64,000 nucleotides of DNA from Culex pipiens pallens (GCF_016801865.2 NC_068939.1:142352756-142416755); one strand, 5' to 3'; shown: positions 45,835 through 59,380, counted from the stretch's first letter. Made by a program: numbers and translations. The notes: generated by a model from the sequence alone, not told the origin.

Positions 45835-46960
45835 CTAAAGGGCCAAACATTCAATATTACGCCCCTTTGAAATGTTAGGCTTAATTCGCGAATTTTTAAC
45901 ATATTTCGAAAACCCCATAATATTTCACAAATGTTTCATTTCCAACATTGACAATTGGACCATTACTTGCTGAGATATTGGCATTAGAAAATGTGGAAAT
46001 GTTTTTTTTATGAGACTTAAAAAACTTTAATTTTCTAGTTCTTTTCTTTCATTCGCTGTATTTATGCAACCAGAGGTCTTAACTTCAATGTCTCCTAGGC
46101 AATTTTATTGGATATTTCTGAACCTTTCGAAAAAAATATTTTCAAGAATGGCCAATCATGGACACTACTTTCAAAATTTTTAAAACGGATATTTTTCAGT
46201 TAAAATTGAACTTCAAGTGGCTATATCCTCAAAACGGTGCACCTTATCAAAACATTTGTAAAGTACCTTTCGATTCAAAATTTGATTTTACCATAAAAAA
46301 CTTAAGTCAAACAATTGTTTGACTAAAAGTTCTATTTTATCCAAAAAACACATTTTTCTAAGAAATCATAACTCGTCGACAAAAAAACATTGAAGATCTG
46401 GCAACCCTGTCTCGAGTTATGACCACTTAAGTGATATTTATGTATTTCACTTAAATGTGTGTAGACGATGTCGGGATCCATCATCCTACCCATCATTGGT
46501 TAGGTTATCGAAAAACCTTTCCAACGAGTCCAAAACATTGAAGATCTGGAAACTCTGTCTCGAGTAATGAACACTTAACTGAAATTTGTGTGCTTTCAAA
46601 AAAATATATATGAAATTTGTGTTGCTAAAGAGTGAGGAAGGCATGAACCACATAGGTGGATTAATTTAGTTTTTTTTTATTTTTTATTATTATTTTTTTC
46701 AAAAAAATCAATAATTATAAAGTAGGGATTTCGAAGTCAATTAAAAAATCGGCAATAAAAAATTGTCCGTTTACTTGTTTTTCCTGAAAAGTCCTCATCA
46801 ATACCTACAACTTTGCTGAAGACACCTAATCGATCAGAAAATACCATCGAAAGTTACAGATTTTCGAATATTTGCGTACTATTTGCGTACAGCTGCCAAA
46901 ATTGTATGGAGACTTGTATGGGTGAACCAATGACACAAAATGGCTTATTTTGTCATAGAG
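45835..46960 (+). repeat. Right-arm copy of the 1110-3840 palindrome family, interrupted
   Basis: GGGCCAAACATTCAATATTA to the TTCTAAGAAATCATAACTCG area (45840-46377) and ATACCTACAACTTTGC to CACAAAATGGCTTA (46800-46945) follow the order of 2950-3840. The satellite-bearing element's 3' piece (46385-46690) interrupts it. Confidence 0.7.
46385..46690 (+). mobile_element. 3' end of the 164-bp-repeat element, 1.5 repeat units
   Basis: It carries two GAAGATCTGG points 148 bp apart (units of the same 164-bp repeat, one shortened). It then has the same terminus as the big array element: GTGAGGAAGGC, ACCACATAGGTGGATTA, then TTAG and a T-run. Confidence 0.75.
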
Positions 46961-47139
46961 AAAACCACCACAAAGTTTGAGCCAAATCAAAAAATACAAA
47001 AAAAAATAAAAAGATTGAAATCCGTCGATTTCAGAGAGAATTGCTCAAAGGATGAATTCATTCGGTTGAATTCAAAAAAAGTATAAGACATCAAAAATCA
47101 TACTGATGGGTATTTTTTTTGGAATTCGTTTCTGAATTA

Positions 47140-47860
47140 GGGGGAGAGGGGGTAATATGCACCCTCTAAGGGAAAACTGTGATTTCTCAACCATTACAGC
47201 ATTACTGTGGAAGAATTTTGTTCGATGTTCTAAACCAACTATTATTCTTCGTCATCTATGTGAAAAAAGTCTTTAAAATCCTTAAAATTGTTCGAAAACA
47301 TCAAATTCCTAAAAACATTTCTGATTCATTTCAAACAACCATGCGAGGCAATATGCACCGCAACATTGGGGCATAATGCACTACAACAATGGGGCAAAAT
47401 GCACCAAAACATGGGGCAAAATGCACCGGGTAAAAGTAGTTTTCACTAGTCACCACTAGATGACACCGCTGTTTTTACAAAGGAGCTTCACAGCGGTGCA
47501 TTTTGCCCCGACTACGCTTTTTGTAGAAAATTTACATAAAAATGCATTTTTTGATGTGTTTGGACTCATCTGTCTAAAGAATAATGAAGATTATGGCTAA
47601 AACTATCTACCTCAAAACTTACAATATCAATAAATGCTTTTTATATTGTCCAAAAATCATAATGAAAGTTTAATGAAAATTAGATGAAAACACAACATTT
47701 TAATGTTTTGCAAATAACTTGAACTGATTTTATGCTACGATGCTCAAATTTTTTCAGCATGGTTTAGCAATAATAAGCTTCCAATTTCTATGATTTTCTT
47801 CCCGAACAATTCTTCCGAATACCGAGAAAAGCAGGGGGTGCATATTACCCCCTCTCCCCC
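47140..47860. mobile_element. TA-flanked element with GGGGGAGAGGGGGTAATATG ends
   Basis: Inverted ends of about 25 bp, perfect or nearly so, between TA dinucleotides (47138-47139 and 47861-47862). The inside has several copies of the word GGGGCAAAATGCACC in both orientations. 721 bp and non-coding. The TA target suggests a Tc1/mariner-type driver. Confidence 0.75.
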
Positions 47861-48129
47861 TATGATATGCCAATTTGATGGAATAATTTTGTATCTTATT
47901 AAGTCGAATTTCAAGTTTGTTTGTAAATTTTAGCTAAACTTCAAATATTTTCCCGGATTGTCAATTCCCGTGTTTTTTTCCAGTTTTCTTCCTGTTGAAT
48001 CAAATTCCCGAGTATTTTCCGGTTTTCCCGAGATGTCTACCTGGGATAAGACATAATGTTGCCTTATCAAGACTGACTATGCCAATAAAATATTTGAAAA
48101 TTATACGGAAATTTTTTGTTGTTCTTGAT

Positions 48130-48243
48130 TCTGACTCACAATTTATTAGCTGATAGGTGAAGGTTGGCCTACGATCTTTATGTAGTAGAAAGTTCATTTT
48201 TTGAGCAGGATTATAGTTCCCCTCGTTGAGGAAGGCAAAACAG
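48130..48243 (-). mobile_element. 5' end fragment of the 164-bp-repeat element
   Basis: Its inverse starts CTGTTTTGCCTTCCT and continues TATAATCCTGCTC then AAAATGAACTT, matching 53544-53640. Confidence 0.75.
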
Positions 48244-49852
48244 TTTCCCGAACGCATTCCCATGCAAAAATTGCCATTAAATTTCCCGCGCAAATATGAT
48301 TGAGATGCCCCCAGCATCCTCCTCCTCGTCGATGTGTCGTCACGAGAGTGGCTCAACCTTCAATTGTTGTGTCAGTCACCTGGCGTGCACAGGTGGTGGG
48401 TCCAAGATTGGCACATGATGACGACAACCCACCGTCGCGACGCTGCTGCTGCCGCTGTCAGCTGTCATTTAATTATGTAAAATGGCGCTCCACACGTTGT
48501 TGGTTGGAGTTCAGGGAAGCTAGGGTTTGGCTGGGGATAGAAGGGGGGGGGGTCTAGCAAATTGGTGCTAAAACGCTGATAATCACCACGTTCGTAATAC
48601 GCTTCAAATCACACTGCGCGTGTATTGACAGGGCGCGATTGTGCCGCCGTCGACATCTTTTGCAGTGTAAATTATCAATGTGGGGATTGCGGCTTAGCTG
48701 GGCGATTAATAGTAACCGATGTAAATGCAGGTTTAAATTCAATTAAAAATGCAATCGCTTGACGTGCATTTTTTGCTGAGGTATTTTAACACATTCGATT
48801 GTTTCTCACGCCATAATCAAAGGGCTTGAGAATGGATTAAAGCGGAAACTAACAAAGCCAAAGGGCTTAACTAGAATTGTGAAAAGGCAGCATCTACCAA
48901 GTTCGATACTGCCTTAAGCTCAACTTAACAGTCAATTTAAGCCGGTTTAATTCCGCACAATAAATTAAGGTGCAACAAATCGAAACTGCAAATGGGCTTA
49001 ACGTTAACTTACTGGCTAATGCACAAGGGCACCCCCCCCCCCCCCCCATCGACGTGCTGCGGTAGCCAAAGTGTGCCATTTATAACCGCGTGTGTTGTGG
49101 CAATGTTTGGTTAGGACCTCGGAGATTATCACTACTTGCTTGCTGACTTGACTTGTTGAGTGGTTAGTTACAGTCATTTGCGACACCGTCACAGGGGCGG
49201 TTGGTATGAAATCTGCTACTAATGCTACGATTTGGGCGCGGACCACACCCACGCTATCAAAAGGTTATAAATGCTCTTTTCAGCACTAATTGCTAATAAC
49301 TAGTAGGAGATTGGAAGCCTGGGAGAGCCATTTGGTGTGAGTTTTGAACATTTGAGTGAAGTTATCTTGATTGTTCTGAGCTAAAATTTGACTTATTGAA
49401 AAAAATATGTTTTTTTTTCCAGAATTAATTTAATTTTATTTATTGAACCTGTTATGCAAATGTATCTTTTTATGAGCAAACTTTTCTTCGAGCCATAACG
49501 AGACGTTAAGTTATGGGGAAATTGAAGTTTTTGAAAATATTTTCTCATCAATTGCTTCACCACTATATTGTAGCCAATGTCCCAGTATTTCCTAAGGTTT
49601 TCATTTATCCACAACCAAACATCTGACCAGGCAAAGTGGAATCACTCACGCGTTTAATTAACCACAATTTGTAGCAAATGAGGCTGCAATTACGTTGCGC
49701 GAATCTCTCGCGTTTCTCTCCCCCCCCCCCCCCCCAGTGCAGCTATTCAACATTGTATCAAAATTTCGCAATCACGACCGCGGCCGCTCTTCGGTTGACT
49801 AATTTTCCTCATTTTTAACCCCCTCTTTTTCATCTCTTTCTTTTCTCTGCAG
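48244..49852. other. End of dysf intron 2
   Basis: C-runs at about 49031-49047 and 49718-49735, otherwise no repeat borders. A GC-richer patch at 48300-48550. No further exon recognised. Confidence 0.4.
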
Positions 49853-49917
49853 TGTTCAAACGGAGCATTGACATTGGGATGCACACGGCTCCCACGCCAA
49901 ATATAGGATTCTCTAAG
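49853..49917 (+). CDS. dysf: dysfusion, exon between bHLH and PAS-A
   Basis: The acceptor is TTTTCTCTGCAG ending at 49852 and the donor is AAG|GTAGGT at 49918. The first two bases complete the Val codon begun at 40487, and 21 codons follow, ending in phase 0. The peptide reads VFKRSIDIGMH followed by TAPTPNIGFSK, which links bHLH helix 2 to the PAS-A domain. The TPNIGFSK end is what I expect for Dysfusion. The exon is only 65 nt and sits between introns of 9.4 and 13.5 kb, so it is easily missed by gene finders. Confidence 0.9.
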
Positions 49918-51069
49918 GTAGGTACACTTTTACGTTTACTGGGAAGGAGGGATTCAATGAGCGGGGGGGCGGGACACATTGTATTTAATGTAGGCCAAAG
50001 GTTGGTATTCTTTTTCCTCTGCGAAAAGACAATTAAAAGGCGCTAGCCCATTTCTTAATGGAAATTAGTCGAGTTGAGTGAAATCGGTGAGACTGATTGT
50101 TTCCTGTTCAAGCATTGGCGTAAAGTTGGGAATTTCAAATATTTAAAAGGCAATTAGAGGTCTTCGATGGTAAGATTCTCAAAATATTCGGGTTCGTCGT
50201 TCGTCGATCAAGTCACATTTAACATAGACTTTGCTTAAGTTTCAACCGTCTCATGTAGTTAGAATTTTGGACAACACCAAAAATTGATCAGGTTCGTTGG
50301 CTAATGACCGATCAAGTCACTCTGCAAAATAAAACTCCTAACACCATCAAAATAAGCTTAACTTTATGTTCACATTCTATGCTCAAGTCTGGGGTGGTGG
50401 CGCTTACCCCCCAGTCACACAAAACTGTTATTATTGATCGACTCCGCCTCTAATGGCTATGGTTGAATATTAATGAGGTTTCCCCTTGTCCCAAAGAGAG
50501 GTTATTTTTCGTTTCGATTTCATCGTGTTAGTCAGAATGGATGTTTTGGTCCATCAACCGAGCGCCGTACTAATCATCAGGTTCCACAAGTTACGATGAT
50601 AGACGGTGTCATTATCGTTTCTGAAGGATTGAACACTTATCTCTTGAAGGTTTTCGAGAAGAGTTGAAATGATTTTGAAAGGTAAGGTGTGGATTTAAAG
50701 AAGCAAAAACAAAATTTTCAACTGCGTTGTTGAAAGTGAAAAAGTACGCAAGTGCTGCTGACCTTCAGAGCACTGCTGTAAGTGGGACCGGTTGGATTCA
50801 ACAAAATTGAGTCATTAACTAAAACAGGACTGGAAACAGTGGCGTAGCTATTATAGATAAAGAAAAGTGCAGTTGAGTCACTTATAATATCATGGAAAAT
50901 ATTTGTCACCTTTATTATGGTTCATGATTTTAAATCAAAAATATTTTTATTTTAAGAATTTTCAAAAATCAAAATAACTGTTAAAAAAATTGAATACGAT
51001 CGCAAAATTAAGATTCTTGGAATTGATTAAAAAAAAAGATTCAAAATTGAAATTACTAGCCATAATTTC
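49918..51069. other. Start of dysf intron 3
   Basis: Nothing recognised apart from short open frames (50473-50667) without domain signature. Confidence 0.4.
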
Positions 51070-51848
51070 AACAATGTAACAATTTAACAATTTAACAATT
51101 TAACAATTTAACAATTTAACAATTTAACAATTTAACAATTTAACAATTTAACAATTTAACAATTTAACAATTTAACAATTTAACAATTTAACAATTTAAC
51201 AATTTAACACTTTAACAATTTAACAATTTAACAATTTAACAATTTAACAATTTAACAATTTAACAATTTAACAATTTAACAATTTAACAATTTAACAATT
51301 TAACAATTTAACAATTTAACAATTTAACAATTTAACAATTTAACAATTTAACAATTTAACAATTTAACAATTTAACAATTTAACAATTTAACAATTTAAC
51401 AATTTAACAATTTAACAATTAAACAATTTAACAATTTAACAATTTAACAATTTAACAATTTAACAATTTAACAATTTAACAATTTAACAATTTAACAATT
51501 TAACAATTTAACAATTTAACAATTTAACAATTTAACAATTTAACAATTTAACAATTTAACAATTTAACAATTTAACAATTTAACAATTTAACAATTTAAC
51601 AATTTAACAATTTAACAATTTAACAATTTAACAATTTAACAATTTAACAATTTAACAATTTAACAATTTAACAATTTAACAATTTAACAATTTAACAATT
51701 TAACAATTTAACAATTTAACAATTTAACAATTTAACAATTTAACAATTTAACAATTTAACAATTTCACAATTTCACAATTTCACAATTTAACAATTTAAC
51801 AATTTAGCAATTTGATAATTTAACGATTGAACAATTTAACAATTTAAC
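51070..51848 (+). repeat. 8-bp tandem array (AACAATTT)n, about 0.78 kb
   Basis: About 97 copies of the octamer AACAATTT. It is nearly perfect until about 51760, then decays toward the right edge (TTTCACAATTTC units, TAGCAATTTGATAAT, CGATTGAAC). A few single changes occur inside (51208, 51420). Confidence 0.98.
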
Positions 51849-53535
51849 TTCTTTGTCATAAGTATTAAAACAATTTTCACTTATTTAGCCAGTTCAAAAC
51901 TGGATGTAAATCTGATCATGAATTTAAGTCCAAAATTCATTTCAACTCCACAAATCCTCCTTTGAACTCCCCTGTACTCCAGCTCTCAACTTCAATCCCG
52001 CAAACAACCGACGCCCTGTGACGTTGTAATGGCACAGCATTGCAGATAAATCGACACAATTATATCGTGGTGGATTGGACCCCTGTCTCAGTTTGGCTGT
52101 CAGTGCTTTACCTCTCGAGACGGATCTCTCTCGCGCGCACTCGCGGACAAATTACCGGAAAGGCCTTCACCGAGCTCCGAAAGCTTGGACTGCGATCCGA
52201 GTGCATCCTGTGCCCAGGTCGTTGCGTGCTGGATTCAATTAAGTCGGATAACAACGCGGCTCGTGTCCGACATTTAGCAATTTGGCATCGCAATGAGATT
52301 TTTCCACGTGGTTCAAGTTGAAGGATGTTCACTGATCTATGACTAAAAGTTAGTCGGTTCAGGAACTTCTCACCGAAGCTACCGCCAATTTCCGAATGAC
52401 ACATTCATTACAGCCAGCCGCGACCTCGCGCGGTTCCGCGGAATGGGATATTTACCGTTTTTATTACCCGGGTAATAACTGTCGACCTGGAGGACCTGGC
52501 CCCTACCACACCGCCGTGTCTTCCCAGTTCCAATCGCTATCGCAATCGCGATGAATCATCGCGAAGCAATAAAAAACTACAATAATCACCATTGATTTTC
52601 CACGTGGATGTACGGGGTCGTTCAGCAGAGAGCGAGAGAGAGAGAACAAAAATGTGCACACACACACACACAATTCAATAACTCAAACGTGAACAATCAG
52701 ACGAACAAATAAATCCGACTGGAAACAAAACAAAATGCAATGCCCCACTGACGACTCCCATTGCAATAAGCTGAGTGAGTCTATAAATGAACAGATAAAT
52801 TACCGTTTTGTCTGGTTCTAGCGTAGTTTTTGCCTCACCCCCCGGCCCTGCTCACTACTAGAAGTAGTTCTAGAAGGGTGTAGAATTACGTAAAGCAGTA
52901 GAAATTTATTGAAATTTGCAGCATCCGAGATTGTGGATGCTTCAAAAGGACATACTTCTAAATTTTTGACTTAAATTTTGTATTTTAATTTAACAAAAAA
53001 TAAGTTATAGAGCTCACTTTTTATAATTTAATTTTCACTATGAATTATTAAAACAGGTAAGTCATACAAAGGACAACGTACCCTTCCTCTAGTTACGAGA
53101 CAAACATGCATTTGCGCAGTAATTGTTTGCTGATTGTAGCCGTACTGTCGAGGGGCCACCAATGTGGTAAAATTGCTTACTTACTTACAGAAAAAATACT
53201 CAAATCAATCTGTTATACATGCTCAAAGCAAATGTTTCTATTAATTTTTTCAATTTAACCTCTCAGAACTGTCAGAAATATTTTTGCCGCTCAGACAAAC
53301 GGACGCAAAACTGTTTTCAAAAAACATCAATCAACAATATAACGCTCAATTTTATTTTTTCAGAAACTCACCACGGTTATTTCTAATTCACCACTGCTCA
53401 TTTCTAGCGTTTGACAGCTGATTTAAACTGTTGCATTTTGTGCAGTTCGCTCGATGACAACTAGATGGCACTAGTGAGCGATGATTGATGATTTTTTTGA
53501 TAAATCTATTCGATGATTTCCGTCTGTTTGACTGT
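51849..53535. other. Intron 3 DNA, GC-richer at 51950-52860
   Basis: Holds a GA run and a (CA)n run at about 52628-52672, and otherwise repeat-poor sequence with homeodomain-like AT cores (for example AATCATCG, CACCATTGATTT). Possibly regulatory. No exon seen. Confidence 0.35.
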
Positions 53536-53543
53536 GACTGAAC

Positions 53544-56500
53544 TGTTTTGCCTTCCTAACTGAGGTAAGGCTATAATCCTGCTCTAAAAATGAACTTCGT
53601 ATAAAAACGTCGTAGACCCACCTTCATGTATACATATCGACTCAGAATCGAAAACTGAACAAATGTCTGTGTGTATGTGTGTGTGTATGTGTGTGTGTAT
53701 GTATGTATGTGACCAACAAACTAGCTCATGTTTCTCGGCACTGGCTGAACCGATTTGACCCGAACTTGTTGCATTTGACTTGGTTTAGGGTCCCATAGAT
53801 CGAGTTTTATACAGATTGAAGTTTCGATAAGTAGTTCAAAAGTTATGTATAAAAATGTGTTTTCACATATATCCTGATCTCACTTAAATGTATGTAAACT
53901 ATGTCCGGATCCATCATCCGACCCATCGTTGGTTAGGTTATCAAAAGACCTTTCCATCGAGTCCAAAACATAGGAGATCTGGCAACCCTGTCTCGAGATA
54001 TGGCCACTTAAGTGATATTGATATACTTTTTGGAAGCCGGATCTCACTTAAATGTATGTAAACTATGTCCGGATCCACTATCCGACCCATCGTTAGTTAG
54101 GTTATCAAAAGACCTTTCCATCGAGTCCACAACATTGAAGATCTGGCAACCCTGTCTCGAGATATGGCCATTTAAGTGATATTTATGTACTTTTTGGAAG
54201 CCGGATCTCACTTAAATGTATGTAAACTATGTCCGGATCCACCATCTGACCCATCGTTGGTTAGGTTATCAAAAGACCTTTCCATCGAGTCCAAAACATA
54301 GAAGATCTGGCAACCCTGTCTCGAGATGTGGCCACTTAAGTGATATTCATGTACTTTTTGGAAGCCGGATCTCACTTAAATGCATGTAAGCTATGTCCGG
54401 GTCCATCATCCGACCCATCGTTGGTTAGGTTATCAAAAAACCTTTCCAACGAGTCCAAAACATTGAAGATCTGGCAACCCTGTCTCAAGATATGACCACT
54501 TAAGTGATATTGATGTACTTTTTGGAAGCCGGATCTCACTTAAATGTATGTAAACTATGTCCGGATCCACCATCCGACCCATCGTTGGTTAGGTTATCAA
54601 AAGACCTTTCCATCGAGTCCAAAACATAGGAGATCTGGCAACCCTGTCTCGAGATATGGCCACTTAAGTGATATTGATATACTTTTTGGAAGCCGGATCT
54701 CACTTAAATGTATGTAAACTATGTCCGGATCCACCTTCCGACCCATCGTTAGTTAGGTTATCAAAAGACCTTTCCATCGAGTCCACAACATTGAAGATCT
54801 GGCAACCCTGTCTCGAGATATGGCCACTTAAGTGATATTTATGTACTTTTTGGAAGCCGGATCTCACTTAAATGTATGTAAACTATGTCCGGATCCACCA
54901 TCCGACCCATCGTTGGTTAGGTTATCAAAAGACCTTTCCATCGAGTCCAAAACATAGAAGATCTGGCAACCCTGTCTCGAGATGTGGCCACTTAAGTGAT
55001 ATTCATGTACTTTTTGGAAGCCGGATCTCACTTAAATGCATGTAAACTATGTCCGGGTCCATCATCCGACCCATCGTTGGTTAGGTTATCAAAAAACCTT
55101 TCCAACGAGTCCAAAACATTGAAGATCTGGCAACCCTGTCTCGAGATATGGCCATTTAAGTGATATTTATGTACTTTTTGGAAGCCGGATCTCACTTAAA
55201 TGTATGTAAACTATGTCCGGATCCACCATCCGACCCATCGTTGGTTAGGTTATCAAAAGACCTTTCCATCGAGTCCAAAACATAGAAGATCTGGCAACCC
55301 TGTCTCGAGATATGGCCATTTAAGTGATATTTATGTACTTTTTGGAAGCCGGATCTCACTTAAATGTATGTAAACTATGTCCGGATCCACCATCCGACCC
55401 ATCGTTGGTTAGGTTATCAAAAGACCTTTCCATCGAGTCCAAAACATAGAAGATCTGGCAACCCTGTCTCGAGATATGGCCACTTAAGTGATATTTATGT
55501 ACTTTTTGGAAGCCGGATCTCACTTAAATGTATGTAAACTATGTCCGGATCCACCATCCGACCCATCGTTGGTTAGGTTATCAAAAGACCTTTCCATCGA
55601 GTCCAAAACATTGAAGATCTGGCAACCCTGTCTCGAGATATGGCCACTTAAGTGATATTTATGTACTTTTTGGAAGCCGGATCTCACTTAAATGTATGTA
55701 AACTATGTCCGGATCCACCATCCGACCCATCGTTGGTTAGGTTATCAAAAGACCTTTCCATCGAGTCCACAACATTGAAGATCTGGCAACCCTGTCTCGA
55801 GATATGGCCATTTAAGTGATATTTATGTACTTTTTGGATGCCGGATCTCACTTAAATGTATGTAAACTATGTCCGGATCCACCATCCGACCCATCGTTGG
55901 TTAGGTTATCAAAAGACCTTTCCATCGAGTCCACAACATTGAAGATCTGGCAACCCTGTCTCGAGATATGGCCACTTAAGTGATATTTATGTACTTTTTG
56001 GAAGCCGGATCTCACTTAAATGTATGTAAACTATGTCCGGATCCACCATCCGACCCATCGTTGGTTAGGTTATCAAAAGACCTTTCCATCGAGTCCAAAA
56101 CATAGAAGATCTGGCAACCCTGTCTCGAGATATGGCCACTTAAGTGATATTGATGTACTTTTTGGAAGCCGGATCTCACTTAAATGTATGTAAACTATGT
56201 CCGGATCCACTATCCGACCCATCGTTGGTTAGGTTATCAAAAGACCTTTCCATCGAGTCCACAACATTGAAGATCTGGCAACCCTGTCTCGAGATATGGC
56301 CACTTAAGTGATATTTATGTACTTTTTGGAAGCCGGATCTCACTTAAATGTATGTAAACTATGTCCGGATCCACCATCTGACCCATCGTTGGTTAGGTTA
56401 TCAAAAGACCTTTCCATCGAGTCCAAAACATAGAAGATCTGGCAACCCTGTCTCGAGATGTGGCCACTTAAGTGATATTGATGTACTTTTTGGAAGCCGG

Positions 56501-59380
56501 ATCTCACTTAAATGTATGTAAACTATGTCCGGGTCCATCATCCGACCCATCGTTGGTTAGGTTATCAAAAAACCTTTCCAACGAGTCCAAAACATTGAAG
56601 ATCTGGCAACCCTGTCTCGAGATATGACCACTTAAGTGATATTGATGTACTTTTTGGAAGCCGGATCTCACTTAAATGTATGTAAACTATGTCCGGATCC
56701 ACCATCCGACCCATCGTTGGTTAGGTTATCAAAAGACCTTTCCATCGAGTCCAAAACATAGGAGATCTGGCAACCCTGTCTCGAGATATGGCCACTTAAG
56801 TGATATTGATATACTTTTTGGAAGCCGGATCTCACTTAAATGTATGTAAACTATGTCCGGATCCACCATCCGACCCATCGTTAGTTAGGTTATCAAAAGA
56901 CCTTTCCATCGAGTCCACAACATTGAAGATCTGGCAACCCTGTCTCGAGATATGGCCATTTAAGTGATATTTATGTACTTTTTGGAAGCCGGATCTCACT
57001 TAAATGTATGTAAACTATGTCCGGATCCACCATCCGACCCATCGTTGGTTAGGTTATCAAAAGACCTTTCCATCGAGTCCAAAACATAGAAGATCTGGCA
57101 ACCCTGTCTCGAGATGTGGCCACTTAAGTGATATTCATGTACTTTTTGGAAGCCGGATCTCACTTAAATGCATGTAAACTATGTCCGGGTCCATCATCCG
57201 ACCCATCGTTGGTTAGGTTATCAAAAAACCTTTCCAACGAGTCCAAAACATTGAAGATCTGGCAACCCTGTCTCGGGATATGGCCATTTAAGTGATATTT
57301 ATGTACTTTTTGGAAGCCGGATCTCACGTAAATGTATGTAAACTATGTCCGGATCCACCATCCGACCCATCGTTTGTTAGGTTATCAAAAGACCTTTCCA
57401 TCGAGTCCAAAACATAGGAGATCTGGCAACCCTGTCTCGAGATATGGCCATTTAAGTGATATTTATGTACTTTTTGGAAGCCGGATCTCACGTAAATGTA
57501 TGTAAACTATGTCCGGATCCACCATCCGACCCATCGTTGGTTTGGTTATCAAAAGACCTTTCCATCGAGTCCAAAACATAGAAGATCTGGCAAACCTGTC
57601 TCGAGATATGGCCACTTAAGTGATATTTATGTACTTTTTGGAAGCCGGATCTCACGTAAATGTATGTAAACTATGTCCGGATCCACCATCCGACCCATCG
57701 TTGGTTAGGTTATCAAAAGACCTTTCCATCGAGTCCACAACATTGAAGATCTGGCAACCCTGTCTCGGGATATGGCCATTTAAGTGATATTTATGTACTT
57801 TTTGGAAGCCGGATCTCACGTAAATGTATGTAAACTATGTCCGGATCCACCATCCGACCCATCGTTTGTTAGGTTATCAAAAGACCTTTCCATCGAGTCC
57901 ACAACATTGAAGATCTGGCAACCCTGTCTCGGGATATGGCCATTTAAGTGATATTTATGTACTTTTTGGAAGCCGGATCTCACGTAAATGTATGTAAACT
58001 ATGTCCGGATCCACCATCCGACCCATCGTTTGTTAGGTTATCAAAAGACCTTTCCATCGAGTCCACAACATTGAAGATCTGGCAACCCTGTCTCGAGATA
58101 TGGCCATTTAAGTGATATTTATGTACTTTTTGGATGCCGGATCTCACTTAAATGTATGTAAACTATGTCCGGATCCACCATCCGACCCATCGTTGGTTTG
58201 GTTATCAAAAGACCTTTCCATCGAGTCCAAAACATAGAAGATCTGGCAAACCTGTCTCGAGATATGGCCACTTAAGTGATATTTATGTACTTTTTGGAAG
58301 CCGGATCTCACGTAAATGTATGTAAACTATGTCCGGATCCACCATCCGACCCATCGTTTGTTAGGTTATCAAAAGACCTTTCCATCGAGTCCTTAACATT
58401 GAAGATCTGGCAACCCTGTCTCGAGATATGGCCATTTAAGTGATATTTATGTACTTTTTGGATGCCGGATCTCACGTAAATGTATGTAAACTATGTCCGG
58501 ATCCACCATCCGACCCATCGTTTGTTAGGTTATCAAAAGACCTTTCCATCGAGTCCACAACATTGAAGATCTGGCAACCCTGTCTCGAGATATGGCCATT
58601 TAAGTGATATTTATGTACTTTTTGGATGCCGGATCTCACGTAAATGTATGTAAACTATGTCCGGATCCACCATCCGACCCATCGTTGGTTTGGTTATCAA
58701 AAGACCTTTCCATCGAGTCCAAAACATAGAAGATCTGGCAAACCTGTCTCGAGATATGGCCACTTAAGTGATATTGATATACTTTTTGGAAGCCGGATCT
58801 CACTTAAATGTATGTAAACTATGTCCGGATCCACCTTCCGACCCATCGTTGGTTAGGTTATCAAAAAACCTTTCCAACGAGTCCAAAACATTGAAGATCT
58901 GGCAACCCTGTCTCGGGATATGGCCATTTAAGTGATATTTATGTACTTTTTGGAAGCCGGATCTCACGTAAATGTATGTAAACTATGTCCGGATCCACCA
59001 TCCGACCCATCGTTTGTTAGGTTATCAAAAGACCTTTCCATCGAGTCCACAACATTGAAGATCTGGCAACCCTGTCTCGAGATATGGCCATTTAAGTGAT
59101 ATTTATGTACTTTTTGGATGCCGGATCTCACTTAAATGTATGTAAACTATGTCCGGATCCACCATCCGACCCATCGTTGGTTTGGTTATCAAAAGACCTT
59201 TCCATCGAGTCCAAAACATAGAAGATCTGGCAAACCTGTCTCGAGATATGGCCACTTAAGTGATATTTATGTTCTTTTTTTAATCCAGATCTAAAAAATA
59301 GATGAAATTTGTGTACAGCCATTGATGGTAATGAGTGAGGAAGGCTCCAACCACATAGGTGGATTAAGTTAGTTTTTTTT
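53544..59380 (+). mobile_element. Transposon-like unit hosting the 164-bp satellite
   Basis: The left end is CTGTTTTGCCTTCCTAACTG (53544 on), with a (TGTGTATG)n run at about 53665-53710. The right end is GAGTGAGGAAGGCTCCAACC, then ACATAGGTGGATTA and a T-run to 59380. The subterminal words GCCTTCCTAACT and AGTGAGGAAGGC are near-inverse. Separate copies of the ends occur at 46385-46690 and 48130-48243, proving that the ends are dispersed independently of the long array. No protein is encoded and the superfamily is not clear. Confidence 0.75.
53876..59287 (+). repeat. 164-bp satellite, exactly 33 units
   Basis: Every unit begins GATCTCAC(T/G)TAAATG. The phase at 53876, 54040, 58632 and 59288 fits multiples of 164 with no net indel, giving 33.0 units. 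Variants recur in blocks. GTCCGGGTCC units lie at about 54395, 55051, 56527 and 57183, spaced 4, 9 and 4 units apart. A block with GATATACTTT recurs 13 units later. GGATCTCACG units are confined to about 57320-58980. This shows higher-order duplication. Confidence 0.97.

Noticed and set aside
53876..59287. Regular array resembling a CRISPR
   Set aside because: The unit is a 164-bp satellite without spacers, in an insect intron. Not CRISPR.
59274..59345. Helitron 3' end (hairpin plus CTRR) at the right end of the satellite unit
   Set aside because: The ACCACATAGGTGG hairpin is short and the end reads TTAGT rather than a clear CTRR. No left TC end was found, so the superfamily is left open.
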